Assembly: GCF_008704535.1 (NCBI RefSeq)
Contig: NZ_CP023701.1
Location: 6,986,001-7,050,000, forward strand
Length of the DNA: 64,000 nucleotides
From: Streptomyces subrutilus
GTDB lineage: Bacteria > Actinomycetota > Actinomycetes > Streptomycetales > Streptomycetaceae
Direction: 5' to 3'
Shown: positions 33,328-42,111 of the stretch, piece by piece
Numbering within the stretch: position 1 is the first letter of the stretch
Layout of the letters: each line of letters begins with the position of its first letter
Notes under the pieces: generated by a model
The model's database searches: none
Told to the model about the DNA's origin: nothing
Seen by the model: the letters and a program-made list of their open reading frames with translations, nothing else
Made by a program: the position numbers and the translations under genes

Positions 33328-34833
33328 GTGATCGACACCGTGAAGACGTACGAAGAATTCTCCGAAACCCGATTCCTTTCCGACGTGGCCGCGCTGGCGA
33401 AGACGCTGGGCGCCCCCTACGAGGAGCGGACGACCCGCCGCGTCCTCGAAGTGTTCGGCAGCCACTTCCACAGCGGAGCGGTGCTGTGGAAGACGACCGA
33501 CCGGCCCGGGGACCACCTCGGCTACCGCTTCTTCGCCCGCGAGCGCACCGACACCGTACGCACCGCCGTCGAGGCCGGACTGCTGCAGGCCGGTCCGCTG
33601 ACCGCCCTCGTCGACGCGTGGGACCGTACGTTCGGGACCGACGCCATCCAGTCCTGCGACTTCGACGCGTTCAACGGCGCCGCCAAGACCTGGGTGTACC
33701 TCGGCGGCATGCGACCCGCCGAACAGGTCCTGGACCATGCCGCCGTCCCCGCCGCCCTGCGCGCGCACCTGCCGGCGCTGACCCGGGCGGGCCTGGACCA
33801 CGTCCGTTTCACCGCCGTCGACTACCGCAGCGCGACGGTCAACGTCTACTTCCGTGCCCGCGGCCCCCTCACCCCGGCCCGCTGCGCGCAGGTCCTCGCG
33901 GCCGTCGGCATCCCCGCGCCCGAAGAGGACGCGGTGGCGCGCGTACGGGCCGTGGCCCCCGAGGACTTCTGCCTGGCCGTCACCTTCTCGCTCACCACCG
34001 GGACCGCCTCACGGGCCTGCTTCTACGCGCTGGGGGTGCCCGAGGCGCGGATGCCGGCCCTGCCACCGCGCATCGGCGAGTTCTTCTCGGCGGCTCCGTG
34101 CCACGACACCGAGGTGATCCGCGGGCTGGGCTGGTCGTACGGCGCCGACGGCAGCGCGTACCTGAAGGCGGAGCACGCCTACAGCGGGGACATGGCCGCC
34201 CGGCTGCGCGACTGGGACTGCTACCTCACCGGCAGCACCGGCCGCGACCCCGTCCTGGCCGCCGCCGAGCACGCCGGCGGCACGGTCCCGGCGACGGACG
34301 GGGCCGTCGCCGTCCGCACGCCCGCCGCCGCGCACCCGCACCGGCGGGGCCCCGCGGCGGAGGCGCTCTGCCAGGTCGTCGACCCCTCGACGCGCTACGA
34401 GGGGAAGCAGCGGATGGGCCTGGTCACCGGCGTCTCGCGGCAGACCGTGGGGTCCGAGGCCCTGTGCATGCACCTGATCGCGATGCCGCCCCGCACGCGC
34501 GGCGCGGTCCACATCCACGACGGCCACGAGTCCTCCCTGCTCGTCACCGGGGGCCGTACGCGCACGTACTTCGGGCACGACCTCGAACACCACGTCGACG
34601 CGGAGGCCGGCCAACTGCTCTACATCCCGGCCGGCATGCCCCACGTCGCCGCGAACCTGCAGGACGAACCGGCCGCCGGAGTGCTCGCCCGCACCGACCC
34701 CGAGGAGCAGGAGAGCGTGCGGCTCCTGCCCGCTTTGGAGCAGAAGGCGGCGGCACTGTTCGACGCCCACCTGGCCGCGGCCGACGACGCCCGCACGGCG
34801 ACCGCTCCGTCCGGCACGACGCGGACGGCCTAG
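33328..34833 (+). CDS. ABBA-fold aromatic prenyltransferase (CloQ/NovQ-like) fused to a C-terminal cupin
   Basis: 501 residues from GTG at 33328. Residues 1 to about 306 follow CloQ/NovQ-type prenyltransferases: VLWKTTDRPGDHLGYRFFAR (52-71), FDAFNGAAKTWVYLGGMRPA (112-131), VNVYFRARGPL, YLKAEHAYSGDMA. These enzymes attach dimethylallyl groups to aromatic rings without a DDxxD motif, as here. After a linker (about 307-350), residues 355-470 form a cupin with both metal motifs: H395, H397 and E401 in VHIHDGHES, and H439 in IPAGMPHVAAN. Known CloQ relatives end at about 320-330 residues, so the cupin is an added domain. No ribosome binding site is evident, so it may be leaderless. No biosynthetic partner is adjacent. 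Confidence 0.85.
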   Translation: MIDTVKTYEEFSETRFLSDVAALAKTLGAPYEERTTRRVLEVFGSHFHSGAVLWKTTDRPGDHLGYRFFARERTDTVRTAVEAGLLQAGPLTALVDAWDRTFGTDAIQSCDFDAFNGAAKTWVYLGGMRPAEQVLDHAAVPAALRAHLPALTRAGLDHVRFTAVDYRSATVNVYFRARGPLTPARCAQVLAAVGIPAPEEDAVARVRAVAPEDFCLAVTFSLTTGTASRACFYALGVPEARMPALPPRIGEFFSAAPCHDTEVIRGLGWSYGADGSAYLKAEHAYSGDMAARLRDWDCYLTGSTGRDPVLAAAEHAGGTVPATDGAVAVRTPAAAHPHRRGPAAEALCQVVDPSTRYEGKQRMGLVTGVSRQTVGSEALCMHLIAMPPRTRGAVHIHDGHESSLLVTGGRTRTYFGHDLEHHVDAEAGQLLYIPAGMPHVAANLQDEPAAGVLARTDPEEQESVRLLPALEQKAAALFDAHLAAADDARTATAPSGTTRTA

Positions 34834-34848
34834 CGCGCCCTCCGGGCG

Positions 34849-34896
34849 CGGCGGGGCCGGAGACGGGGGCGGTGCCTCCTGCCGTCGGCCCCGCCG
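34849..34896. terminator. Bidirectional hairpin between convergent genes
   Basis: CGGCGGGGCC (34849-34858) pairs with GGCCCCGCCG (34887-34896), with partial pairing inside the 28-nt loop. It lies between the prenyltransferase-cupin stop and the convergent serine hydrolase stop. Confidence 0.55.
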
Positions 34897-34935
34897 GGCC
34901 CGCGGGGGAACCGGCCGTCGCGGTCCGGCCGGAGG

Positions 34936-36426
34936 CTACGCGACCTTGGGGGCGCAGCGCATGCCGATGTACACGCAGCCGGTGCCGTCGGGCAGCGTGG
35001 AGAAGACCACGGGCATGTAGTCCTCGCTGAACGCCGCGCCCACCCCCGTACCGGCGAACACCGTCTCCGTCACCGGCAGCAGGTCGATCCGCAACGGCGC
35101 GGAGAAGTCCTTCATGCCGTCGACGAATTCGTACACGGCGTGGCCCGCGCCGTCCCGCTCGGTCACGGTGATGACGACGCCCTCGCGCCGGTACGTCCCG
35201 ACCAGCGGGGCCAGGTCGACCGCGGGCGGCCGGGCCGGCGGTGCGAAGGGCTCCGGCACGGCGACCCCGGCGAGTTCGGCGAGGAGTTCGCGGCAGAGCG
35301 CCGCGTACACCTCCCGCGCGCCGCCGCCGTTGGTGAGCAATGCGACCGCCACCCCCGCCGAGGGCACCACGCGCAGGTAGCCGTACTGCCCGATGGAGGC
35401 CCCGTCGTGCCCGTAGCCCTGGACGCCGTTCCAGTCGTACAGGGTCCAGCCCAGGCCCCACCCGTCCGAGCTGACCGTCCACCGGTCGGGGCAGTCCACC
35501 ACCCGTTGCCGCATCAGCGCCACGGCCGCCTCGGGGAGGATGCGCGTACCGTCCTCGGCCACACCACCGGCCAGGTGCATCCGGGCGAACCGGGCGAGGT
35601 CACCGGCGCTGGCGATCACCCGGCCGTAGGGGCCCGCCGAGCGCGGCATCATGTCCCACTCCGGCGCGGGCTCCGGATCCCGGCCCGGCTCGCCCAGGTG
35701 CCCCATCGCGGCACGGAACCGCAGCGCCTCCTCGGGCAGCGTCACGGTGTGCGTGAGGCCCAGCGGGGTCAGGAGCAGGTCCTTCAGCGCCCGGTCCCAG
35801 ACCTTGCCCGTCACCACCTCGACGATCCGGCCGAGCACGTTGTAGCCGACGCTGCTGTAGGAGATCGCGGAGCCGGGCGGACAGTCGAGCGCCACGCCCC
35901 TCGCGGCGTCGACGTACCGGGCCAGGCAGTCGTCCCCGCGCCCGCTGTCATGGGTGAAGTCGCAGGTGAGACCGCTGGTGTGGCTGAGCAGGCGGCGCGT
36001 GGTGATCGCCCGGGTCGCCGCGGGGTCGGCCACCGAGAATTCCGGCAGCACGTCCACGACCGGGGCGTCGAGGTCGAGCTCTCCCGCGGCGGCCAGCCGC
36101 ATGATCAGGGTGGCGGTGTAGACCTTCGCTATCGAGCCCATCTGGAAGACGGAGTCGGTCGTCGTCTCCACGCCGGTGCCGCGGTGCAGCACACCGGTCG
36201 CCAGCTCGTGGACCGTCCCGTCGGCGAGGAACGCGAGGGAAGCGCCCGGGACGTGGTGCTCGGCGCACAGCGCGTCGAGCCGGGCCTGCCAATGGGCGAG
36301 GTCCTGCCTCCGGTCCCCGGAGGCAGGCGACCCCGGCGACCCCGGTGACCCCGGCGTCTGCGGAGCCCGCCCGCCGCCGGTCCGCCCGTACTGGTCGTCG
36401 ACGTGCCCGTTCCCGCTCCGTGCCAT
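34936..36426 (-). CDS. Beta-lactamase-fold serine hydrolase
   Basis: 496 residues from ATG at 36426. The class C beta-lactamase/DD-peptidase fold shows the SxxK motif in QMGSIAKVYTAT, the Tyr motif in ISYSSVGYNVLG and the KTG-equivalent in GYGHDGASIGQYG. A C-terminal lipocalin-like domain (LVGTYRREGVVITVTERD) follows. No signal peptide is seen; the N-terminus has a short Pro-Gly-Ser repeat, so it is probably cytoplasmic and acts as an esterase or peptidase. Divergent from a TetR gene with symmetric TGCGTAC elements between them, hence probably repressed by it. Confidence 0.87.
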   Translation of the reverse strand: MARSGNGHVDDQYGRTGGGRAPQTPGSPGSPGSPASGDRRQDLAHWQARLDALCAEHHVPGASLAFLADGTVHELATGVLHRGTGVETTTDSVFQMGSIAKVYTATLIMRLAAAGELDLDAPVVDVLPEFSVADPAATRAITTRRLLSHTSGLTCDFTHDSGRGDDCLARYVDAARGVALDCPPGSAISYSSVGYNVLGRIVEVVTGKVWDRALKDLLLTPLGLTHTVTLPEEALRFRAAMGHLGEPGRDPEPAPEWDMMPRSAGPYGRVIASAGDLARFARMHLAGGVAEDGTRILPEAAVALMRQRVVDCPDRWTVSSDGWGLGWTLYDWNGVQGYGHDGASIGQYGYLRVVPSAGVAVALLTNGGGAREVYAALCRELLAELAGVAVPEPFAPPARPPAVDLAPLVGTYRREGVVITVTERDGAGHAVYEFVDGMKDFSAPLRIDLLPVTETVFAGTGVGAAFSEDYMPVVFSTLPDGTGCVYIGMRCAPKVA

Positions 36427-36443
36427 CGCTGCTCCCACCCTGT

Positions 36444-36480
36444 TGCGTACACTGTTCTCTCGATGCGCACACTGTACGCA
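36444..36480. promoter_or_regulatory. TetR-type operator between serine hydrolase and TetR genes
   Basis: TGCGTACA at 36444-36451 is repeated in inverse as TGTACGCA at 36473-36480, and a further TGCGTAC lies at 36513-36519. The internal half sites ACTGT also recur. TetR binding is inferred from symmetry and position. Confidence 0.6.
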
Positions 36481-36577
36481 GAAGGGAACGGCGTCCGCAA
36501 TCTGCGTACGGCGTGCACTACGGTGGGGGCCAGGCCGCAGGACGCGCCGGAACCGCACGGAACGGGACGAGGACCGC

Positions 36578-37297
36578 ATGCCGACCGAAGAGAAGCCGCC
36601 CGCATCGGTATGGACCCGGCCGCGGCGCCCCCAGCGCGAGCAGCTGACCCGCGAGCAGATCGTGGCCGCCGCGATCGAACTGCTGGACCGGGACGGGACC
36701 GAGGCGCTCAGCATGCGCAAGCTCGGCAGCCACCTGAACGCCGCGGCCACCTCCCTCTACCGGCACGTGGCCAACCGGGACGAGCTGATCCAGCTGGTCG
36801 TGGACGAGGTCCACGGCGAGCTGGACCTGCCGGCCACCGCCGACCGCGGCCGGTGGCGCGCGGCCGTCACCCGCCTCGCGGCCGATCTGCGGACGATGAC
36901 CCTGCGCCACCCCTGGATCGCCCCCGAGCTCGGCCAGGTCGGTCTCGTCCACATCGGCCCCAACGCACTGCGGATGTCACGGGCGATGCTCGCCCAGTTC
37001 GAGGCGGCCGGCTTCACCGCGGACGAGCGGGGCCGGGCCGCGGGGACGCTCGCGGCGTACGTGATCGGGATCGCGACCTCCGAGGCCGCGTACCTCTCGC
37101 TGATCGCCCGGAGCGGCGCGAGCGAGGAGGAGTGGGTGGCGGCGCTGCGGCCGGCCCACGACGCGGCCGCGGGGCAGCGCCCGCGCGAGGCGGGCTCCGC
37201 CGGGCGGGACGCGCACCCGCGGCAGCTGCGCGACGACGACTTCGCGTACGGGCTCGAACGGGTCCTCGACGGCCTGGCGGCCCGGCTCGACACCTGA
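36578..37297 (+). CDS. TetR-family regulator with TetR_C domain
   Basis: 239 residues from ATG at 36578 with GAGGA upstream. HTH: TREQIVAAAIELLDRDGTEA then LSMRKLGSHLNAAATSLYRHV, the ALSMRxLxxxL form found in the TetR-class/TetR_C group. The C-terminal half (WRAAVTRLAADLRTMTLRHP) fits that group, which often controls transporters or hydrolases. Its probable target is the divergent serine hydrolase. Confidence 0.9.
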   Translation: MPTEEKPPASVWTRPRRPQREQLTREQIVAAAIELLDRDGTEALSMRKLGSHLNAAATSLYRHVANRDELIQLVVDEVHGELDLPATADRGRWRAAVTRLAADLRTMTLRHPWIAPELGQVGLVHIGPNALRMSRAMLAQFEAAGFTADERGRAAGTLAAYVIGIATSEAAYLSLIARSGASEEEWVAALRPAHDAAAGQRPREAGSAGRDAHPRQLRDDDFAYGLERVLDGLAARLDT

Positions 37298-37443
37298 CCG
37301 CGTCGGCCGCGCGATATCCGTCCTCGTCCCCGCGGTGCGTGCACCCCGTGGGCCGCGGGGCCTTTCCGTCACCACGGGGTCGCCGTGCGCCGGGAAGCGC
37401 CCCGGTGCGCTCCGGCGACCCGCCTCCCGCGATCCGCGTGCCG

Positions 37444-37493
37444 GGCCGTCTCCGTTCGGATCGCGACCCCACGCGATCAGAACGGAGACGGCC
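37444..37493. terminator. Strong bidirectional hairpin between TetR and EF-hand genes
   Basis: A 14-bp perfect outer stem (GGCCGTCTCCGTTC against GAACGGAGACGGCC), one mismatch, then a 7-bp inner stem (GATCGCG/CGCGATC) and a 6-nt loop. Its right end touches the stop codon of the EF-hand gene. Confidence 0.75.
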
Positions 37494-38041
37494 TACGCGG
37501 GGGAGACGGCGAAGCGGCCGCAGAGCCAGTTGCCCGGCTCCGTCGGGTCGTCGCTGATCCAGAACTGCCGCCACAGCAGCCGGAACTCGTCCCGGCTGAG
37601 ATGGCCGTCGCCGTTGAGGTCGAGCAGCTCGAAGACGCCCGCTAGCTCCTCCGGCCGCCCGTTCCACGTCTCGACGAGCCGGCGGTGCTCCTCGGGGGAG
37701 ATCACGCCGTCGCCATTGGAGTCCACGGCGTCGAAGACGGTGTCGGCGGTGGCGGTGACGTCCGCGACCATGGCCGGCAGGCGGTCGACGAGGGCGAGCA
37801 GCTCGCCCATGTCGATCGCGCCGTCCCCGTTGGTGTCGCCGGTTTCGAGCAGCGCCGCCCACCAGCCCATCAGCAGCGCTTCCACCCGTGCCCGCAGTTC
37901 GGTCCCGGGCCCCACGCCCGGCAGTCGGCTCCAGCGGGCGATCAGCGCGGTGAAGTCCTCCTCGCGCAGATAGCCGTCACCGTCCGCGTCGAACGCGGCG
38001 AACATGCCCCGGAGCTTGCTCTCCTGAAACGCACTGGCCAT
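37493..38041 (-). CDS. Four-EF-hand calcium-binding protein
   Basis: 182 residues from ATG at 38041 with GAAGGGGG upstream. All four loops are canonical: 18-29 DADGDGYLREED, 69-80 DTNGDGAIDMGE, 107-118 DSNGDGVISPEE and 141-152 DLNGDGHLSRDE. It is calerythrin-like, soluble, with no signal peptide, and should bind up to four calcium ions. It is the second EF-hand protein of this size in the window (the other begins at 22742), and unlike that one all of its sites are intact. Function in actinomycetes is not established. Confidence 0.92.
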   Translation of the reverse strand: MASAFQESKLRGMFAAFDADGDGYLREEDFTALIARWSRLPGVGPGTELRARVEALLMGWWAALLETGDTNGDGAIDMGELLALVDRLPAMVADVTATADTVFDAVDSNGDGVISPEEHRRLVETWNGRPEELAGVFELLDLNGDGHLSRDEFRLLWRQFWISDDPTEPGNWLCGRFAVSPA

Positions 38042-38166
38042 GACAGGCCCCCTTCGACGCCGGACCCCACCGGTAACCGCCGCGGCAGCCCCGCGGGACG
38101 CCGGACGGCGCGGCCACTATAGGTCGCGGCGCACCCGCGCTCCCACGGGCACATCTGCGCGAGGCG

Positions 38167-38670
38167 TCACCCGTTCGACGGGGCCGTCATCGGGAACAGC
38201 ATGCACGTGCTGGTGGCGTGGGCCAGTACGCGGTCTGCCGCGTCCAACAACTGCGCCTGAGCCAGGGCGGTTTGGCGGCCGGCGTTGATGACCGTGCCGA
38301 CGGCGCGGACCGCTCCCGTGTCCACGGTGATGCGGCGCAGGAACTTCACGTTCAGGTCGAGCGAGGTGTAGCCCATGCCCGGGGGCAGCGTCGACTGGAC
38401 GGCGCAGCCGGCCGCCGAGTCGAGCAGGGTGGCGTAGACGCCGCCGTGCACGCTGCCGATGGGGTTGTAGTGCTCTTCGCCCGGCACCATGGAGAACACC
38501 GCGCGCCCGTGCTCGACCTCGGTGAGGGTGAAGCCGAGGGTGGCCCCCAGGGGCGGCACCGGCAGCCGGCCGGCCCGCAGGTCGCGCAGGAAGTCCAGGC
38601 CCGAGGAGCGCCCCACGGCGGCCGCCGTCACCGCCGGGTCCTCCCACTCGTACGTACGTGTCCGTCCCAC
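38167..38670 (-). CDS. PaaI-family hotdog thioesterase
   Basis: 167 residues from GTG at 38670, chosen because GGAGGAGC is 8 nt upstream. The hotdog fold signature is HYNPIGSVHGGVYATLLDSA, which includes the HGG turn and the catalytic Asp, followed by the second strand LDLNVKFLRRI. PaaI-type enzymes release aromatic or short acyl-CoAs. It is divergent from an HxlR regulator and may be controlled by it. Confidence 0.87.
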   Translation of the reverse strand: MGRTRTYEWEDPAVTAAAVGRSSGLDFLRDLRAGRLPVPPLGATLGFTLTEVEHGRAVFSMVPGEEHYNPIGSVHGGVYATLLDSAAGCAVQSTLPPGMGYTSLDLNVKFLRRITVDTGAVRAVGTVINAGRQTALAQAQLLDAADRVLAHATSTCMLFPMTAPSNG

Positions 38671-38742
38671 GGCGCCCGCTCCTCCCGTACTGACTGTGGA
38701 ATGCGAAGCTAGCCCTCCCGTCACCTGACTGTCAATTGTGCA

Positions 38743-38761
38743 GCCAGCGTCCTATGCTGGC
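38743..38761. promoter_or_regulatory. Hairpin and -10-like element at the HxlR start
   Basis: GCCAGC (38743-38748) and GCTGGC (38756-38761) form a 6-bp inverted repeat with a 7-nt loop, ending 3 bp before the ATG at 38765. TATGCT at 38753-38758 is at the right distance for a leaderless transcript, and no ribosome binding site is present. It may also be the HxlR operator. Confidence 0.4.
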
Positions 38762-38764
38762 CGC

Positions 38765-39253
38765 ATGGAGTGGCTTGAGGCGAGCACGGAGAACTGTCCG
38801 GTCCAGCTCACGCTCGACGTGGTCGGGGAGAAGTGGACCCTGCTGATCCTGCGCGACGCCGCCACCGGAGTGCGCCGCTTCGACGAGTTCCGCCGGCACA
38901 TCGGCATGTCCGAGGCGGTCCTCAGCGACCGGCTGCGGAAGCTGACCGCGGCCGGCGTGCTGACGGCCGTGCCCTACCGGGAACCGGGCAGCCGCTCCCG
39001 GCACGAGTACCGCCTGACCCGCAAGGGATGGGACCTGTGGCCCGTCCTGCTGGCCCTCAAACAGTGGGGCGAGACGTACGCGGGCGACCCGCTCGGGCCG
39101 GTCCTCGACCTCCGCCACGAGGACTGCGGCGCCCCGGTGCGGGTCGTCGTCGAGTGCGCGGGGCAGCACGCGGGGGAGCGCACCGCACCGGGGCCCGGCG
39201 AGGTCACCGCCAGGCCCGGCCCGGGAGCCAGGCGCCGGTCGGCCGCCGGATAA
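38765..39253 (+). CDS. HxlR-family regulator
   Basis: 162 residues from ATG at 38765. HxlR core: NCPVQLTLDVVGEKWTLLIL with the near-N-terminal Cys common in redox-sensing members, then FDEFRRHIGMSEAVLSDRLR and the wing REPGSRSRHEYRLT. A second Cys pair region (DCGAPVRVVVEC) lies in the C-terminal extension. It is divergent from the thioesterase and 43 bp upstream of an MFS gene, either of which may be its target. Confidence 0.88.
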   Translation: MEWLEASTENCPVQLTLDVVGEKWTLLILRDAATGVRRFDEFRRHIGMSEAVLSDRLRKLTAAGVLTAVPYREPGSRSRHEYRLTRKGWDLWPVLLALKQWGETYAGDPLGPVLDLRHEDCGAPVRVVVECAGQHAGERTAPGPGEVTARPGPGARRRSAAG

Positions 39254-39296
39254 ATCCGTTGCCGCGTTCGGCCGTGACCGGCGACCATGGCCCCTC

Positions 39297-40595
39297 GTGA
39301 GTACTTCCCGCTGGGCCGCGGTGCTGCCCGACCTCTCTCCCTGGCGCTCCAGCCGCGACTTCCGGCTGCTGTTCTTCCAGGGCACGGTCACGTTCTTCGG
39401 CTCGTTCATGGCGATGATCGCGCTGCCGCTCCAGATCAAGCACCTGACCGACTCGCCCCTGGCGGTCGGTGCGATGGGCGCCGTCGAGCTGGTCCCGCTG
39501 GTCGTCTGCGGCCTGTACGGAGGCGCGCTCGCCGACGCCGTCGACCGCCGCCGGCTGATCCTGCTGACCGAGGCCGGCCTCGGCGTGCTCGCGCTCGTCC
39601 TGCTCGTGAACGCGACCCTGCCGAACCCGCTGCTGTGGCCGCTGTACCTGGTCGCGGCCGGGGTCTCCGCGCTGACCGGGCTGCAGCGGCCGGCCCTGGA
39701 CTCGCTGATGGCGCGGATCGTGCCGCACGAGCAGCTCAGCGCCGCCGCCGCGCTCAACGGTCTGCGCTACCAGTTCGGCGCCATCGCGGGCCCGGCGCTG
39801 GCCGGCGTGGTCGTCGCGTACGCCGGCTACGCCTCGGCCTACGCGGTCACCGTCGTCGGGTTCCTGGTCTCGGTCCTGCTGTGCCTGCGACTCGCCCCGG
39901 CGCCACCCGTACGGGACGCCGCGCGCCCGTCGCTGCGCGGGATCGCCGAAGGGGCCCGGTACGCGTGGAGCCGTCCGGTACTGCTCGGCACCTACGCCGT
40001 CGACCTGGCCGCGATGTTCTTCGCCTTCCCGAACGCGATCTTCCCCTTCCTCGCGGACGAGCTCGACGCCGTGTGGGCCCTGGGCCTGATGTACGCGGCG
40101 GGAGCCGTGGGCTCGCTGGTCCTCGGAATGACGAGCGGCTGGGTGTCACGGGTGCGCAGGCACGGCCTGCTGGTGGTGTGCGGGGCCGGGGTGTGGGGGC
40201 TGGCCATCGCCGCGGCGGGCTGGTTCTCGACCATCTGGCCGGTGCTGGTGTGCCTCGCGGTGGCGGGGGCCGGCGACATGCTGAGCGGTCTGGGGCGCGC
40301 CACGATCTGGAACCAGACGATCCCCGAGGCGCTGCGGGGCCGACTGGCCGGCATCGAGGTGCTCTCGTACAGCGTCGGCCCGCAGCTCGGCCAGGTCCGG
40401 GCGGGCACGATGGCCAGCTGGACGGGCACCCGGACGGCCTTCTGGAGCGGCGGCCTGGCGTGCGTGGCATCGGTGGCCCTACTGGCCGCGGCCCTGCCGA
40501 AGCTGATCTCCTACGACGCCGACACCGACGAGGACGCCCTGCGCCGCCGCGCGGAGCGCGAGTCCCACCCGCAACCGAACACGACCCGGGCCTGA
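39297..40595 (+). CDS. MFS exporter (EntS/MFS_3 type)
   Basis: 432 residues from GTG at 39297. The 12-TM MFS_3 subgroup typical of siderophore and macrolide exporters: FRLLFFQGTVTFFGSFMAMI at the start, LYGGALADAVDRRRLILLT (motif A), ALNGLRYQFGAIAGPALAG, and the C-terminal LRGRLAGIEVLSYSVGPQLG. It follows the HxlR gene closely on the same strand. There is no good ribosome binding site. Substrate unknown. Confidence 0.87.
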   Translation: MSTSRWAAVLPDLSPWRSSRDFRLLFFQGTVTFFGSFMAMIALPLQIKHLTDSPLAVGAMGAVELVPLVVCGLYGGALADAVDRRRLILLTEAGLGVLALVLLVNATLPNPLLWPLYLVAAGVSALTGLQRPALDSLMARIVPHEQLSAAAALNGLRYQFGAIAGPALAGVVVAYAGYASAYAVTVVGFLVSVLLCLRLAPAPPVRDAARPSLRGIAEGARYAWSRPVLLGTYAVDLAAMFFAFPNAIFPFLADELDAVWALGLMYAAGAVGSLVLGMTSGWVSRVRRHGLLVVCGAGVWGLAIAAAGWFSTIWPVLVCLAVAGAGDMLSGLGRATIWNQTIPEALRGRLAGIEVLSYSVGPQLGQVRAGTMASWTGTRTAFWSGGLACVASVALLAAALPKLISYDADTDEDALRRRAERESHPQPNTTRA

Positions 40596-40737
40596 CCGGG
40601 CCGCGCCCGCCCGGCGTTCGGGCACAGGCCCCACCCGTCGAGGAGCGGTCGTCCATACCGCCGGTCCCGCCGGGCGACTGCCGTATCGAGCACCCGCCGG
40701 GGCGCGGTCGCCGCGCCCCGGCCGCCGCCGTCCGGTC

Positions 40738-42111
40738 TCAGTCGGCCGCGGAACCCGGGTCGTCGAGTTCGTGCAGTCCGGCCGGGTCCTCGTCGGTCAC
40801 CACCTCCCCCGCCGAGGTGACGGAGCGCTGGGCGTGGCCCCGATGGACGCACAGGAGCTGGTCACGGGTCCCGAACCGGTCCCGGTACACGGCGAGCGCC
40901 GGACCGTACTTGCTGCTGTGCCCCGGCATCTCGGTGTCCGTGCTCCACCCGGCGCCGTCGAAGGCGGACCACCACAGCTGCTGGCGCGCGGGGTCGCGGT
41001 GGACGCACATGAGCCTGCCGTCGAAGACGGCCAGGCCGATGTTGCTCCGGGTACGGTGCCCCGGCAGCGCGCCCTCGAAGGCCCAGCCGGCGCCGTCCAG
41101 CCGGCTCCAGTGGACGGCCCCGTCCTTGGGGTTGCCGTGCAGCAGGTGGAGGGTGCCGTCGTACACGGCGAGCGCCGGGGACCTCGTGGTGGCGCAGCCG
41201 GGAACGGGCTCGGGGGTCGTCCAGCCGCGGCCGTCCCGGCTGGTGGTGACCATGATCCGCTGGGCGGGGTCGGCGTAGGCGAGGTGGAGGGCGTCACGGA
41301 AGACGGCCAGCGCCGGTCCGTAGACGCTCTCGGCCTGCGGGACCGGCCGGTCCGGCGTCCAGGCACTGCCGTCGTAGGAGGTCACCGCGATGCCCCAGTC
41401 GCCCGAGCCGCCGCGGTGCGCGCAGTACAGCCGGTCCTGGAACACGGCCAGGGCCGGGCTGCCCAGAGTGTGGTGCGCGCCCATCGACCGGTCCTCGGAC
41501 CAGGTGCCGTCCGCCTGGTGCGCGGTCCACCACAGGTGGGGATCGTCGCCCCGGCCCTGGTAGACGCAGTACAGGTCATCGCGGAAGACGGCCAGGGCCG
41601 GGGCTTCGGAGGCGTAGGCGGCCGTGAACTGTGCGTCGGCCCCCCAGCCCGCTCCGGCTGCGAACACGCTGAACCACAGGCCGGTCTCGCGCGGCGGTGC
41701 GTCAAGGGGCATGGCGGTGAGGAGGGTGGGCGCGGACCAGGGGGAGAGCAGCTGGCACCCGGCGCCCCGGGCAGCCGACCGGATCTGCCCGGTGCGGCCG
41801 GCCAGCGCCGCCCCGACGGCCCCCGCGACATCCGTGGGCAGGGCCCCGGCGAGCACCTCCGACACCAGGTCGCGAAAGGTGTCGACGGGCGTGCCGGCAC
41901 GGTCGAGGCCGAGGAAGCGCTCCGCGGCCCGTTGGTCGAGAAGGAGGACGAAGCCCCAATCCAGCCGGCGGACGGAGACGGCCGCCCCCGCCGCGGCGAG
42001 CTCCTTGGACGCCCTGTCCGCGCGTTGCACGGCCTCGTCCGAGGGCGCGTGGGCACCGGACTCCGGTGCCGTGCCGTCGTGCCGCCCGGGGGCGGAGCCT
42101 TCGATCGCCAT
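40738..42111 (-). CDS. Repeat protein with sialidase/PLL-like beta-propeller, unknown role
   Basis: 457 residues from ATG at 42111 with AGGAAG upstream. The first 135 residues hold a helical domain (VRRLDWGFVLLLDQRAAERF) I do not recognise. From about residue 160 there are six repeats of 45-50 residues with the pattern PALAVFxDxLYC...W...DGxxWSxD..xPGH, the signature of lectin-like (PLL/sialidase-type) propellers, with a closing strand supplied by the start of the array. There is no signal peptide, odd for a carbohydrate-binding propeller. It is 245 bp downstream of the MOSC gene, so whether it belongs to the cluster is unclear. Confidence 0.75.
   Translation of the reverse strand: MAIEGSAPGRHDGTAPESGAHAPSDEAVQRADRASKELAAAGAAVSVRRLDWGFVLLLDQRAAERFLGLDRAGTPVDTFRDLVSEVLAGALPTDVAGAVGAALAGRTGQIRSAARGAGCQLLSPWSAPTLLTAMPLDAPPRETGLWFSVFAAGAGWGADAQFTAAYASEAPALAVFRDDLYCVYQGRGDDPHLWWTAHQADGTWSEDRSMGAHHTLGSPALAVFQDRLYCAHRGGSGDWGIAVTSYDGSAWTPDRPVPQAESVYGPALAVFRDALHLAYADPAQRIMVTTSRDGRGWTTPEPVPGCATTRSPALAVYDGTLHLLHGNPKDGAVHWSRLDGAGWAFEGALPGHRTRSNIGLAVFDGRLMCVHRDPARQQLWWSAFDGAGWSTDTEMPGHSSKYGPALAVYRDRFGTRDQLLCVHRGHAQRSVTSAGEVVTDEDPAGLHELDDPGSAAD

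Noticed and set aside
33120..35030. Alternative 636-codon plus-strand frame across the prenyltransferase-cupin gene
   Set aside because: Arg/Gly/Pro-rich shadow; the frame starting at 33328 carries both domain signatures continuously.
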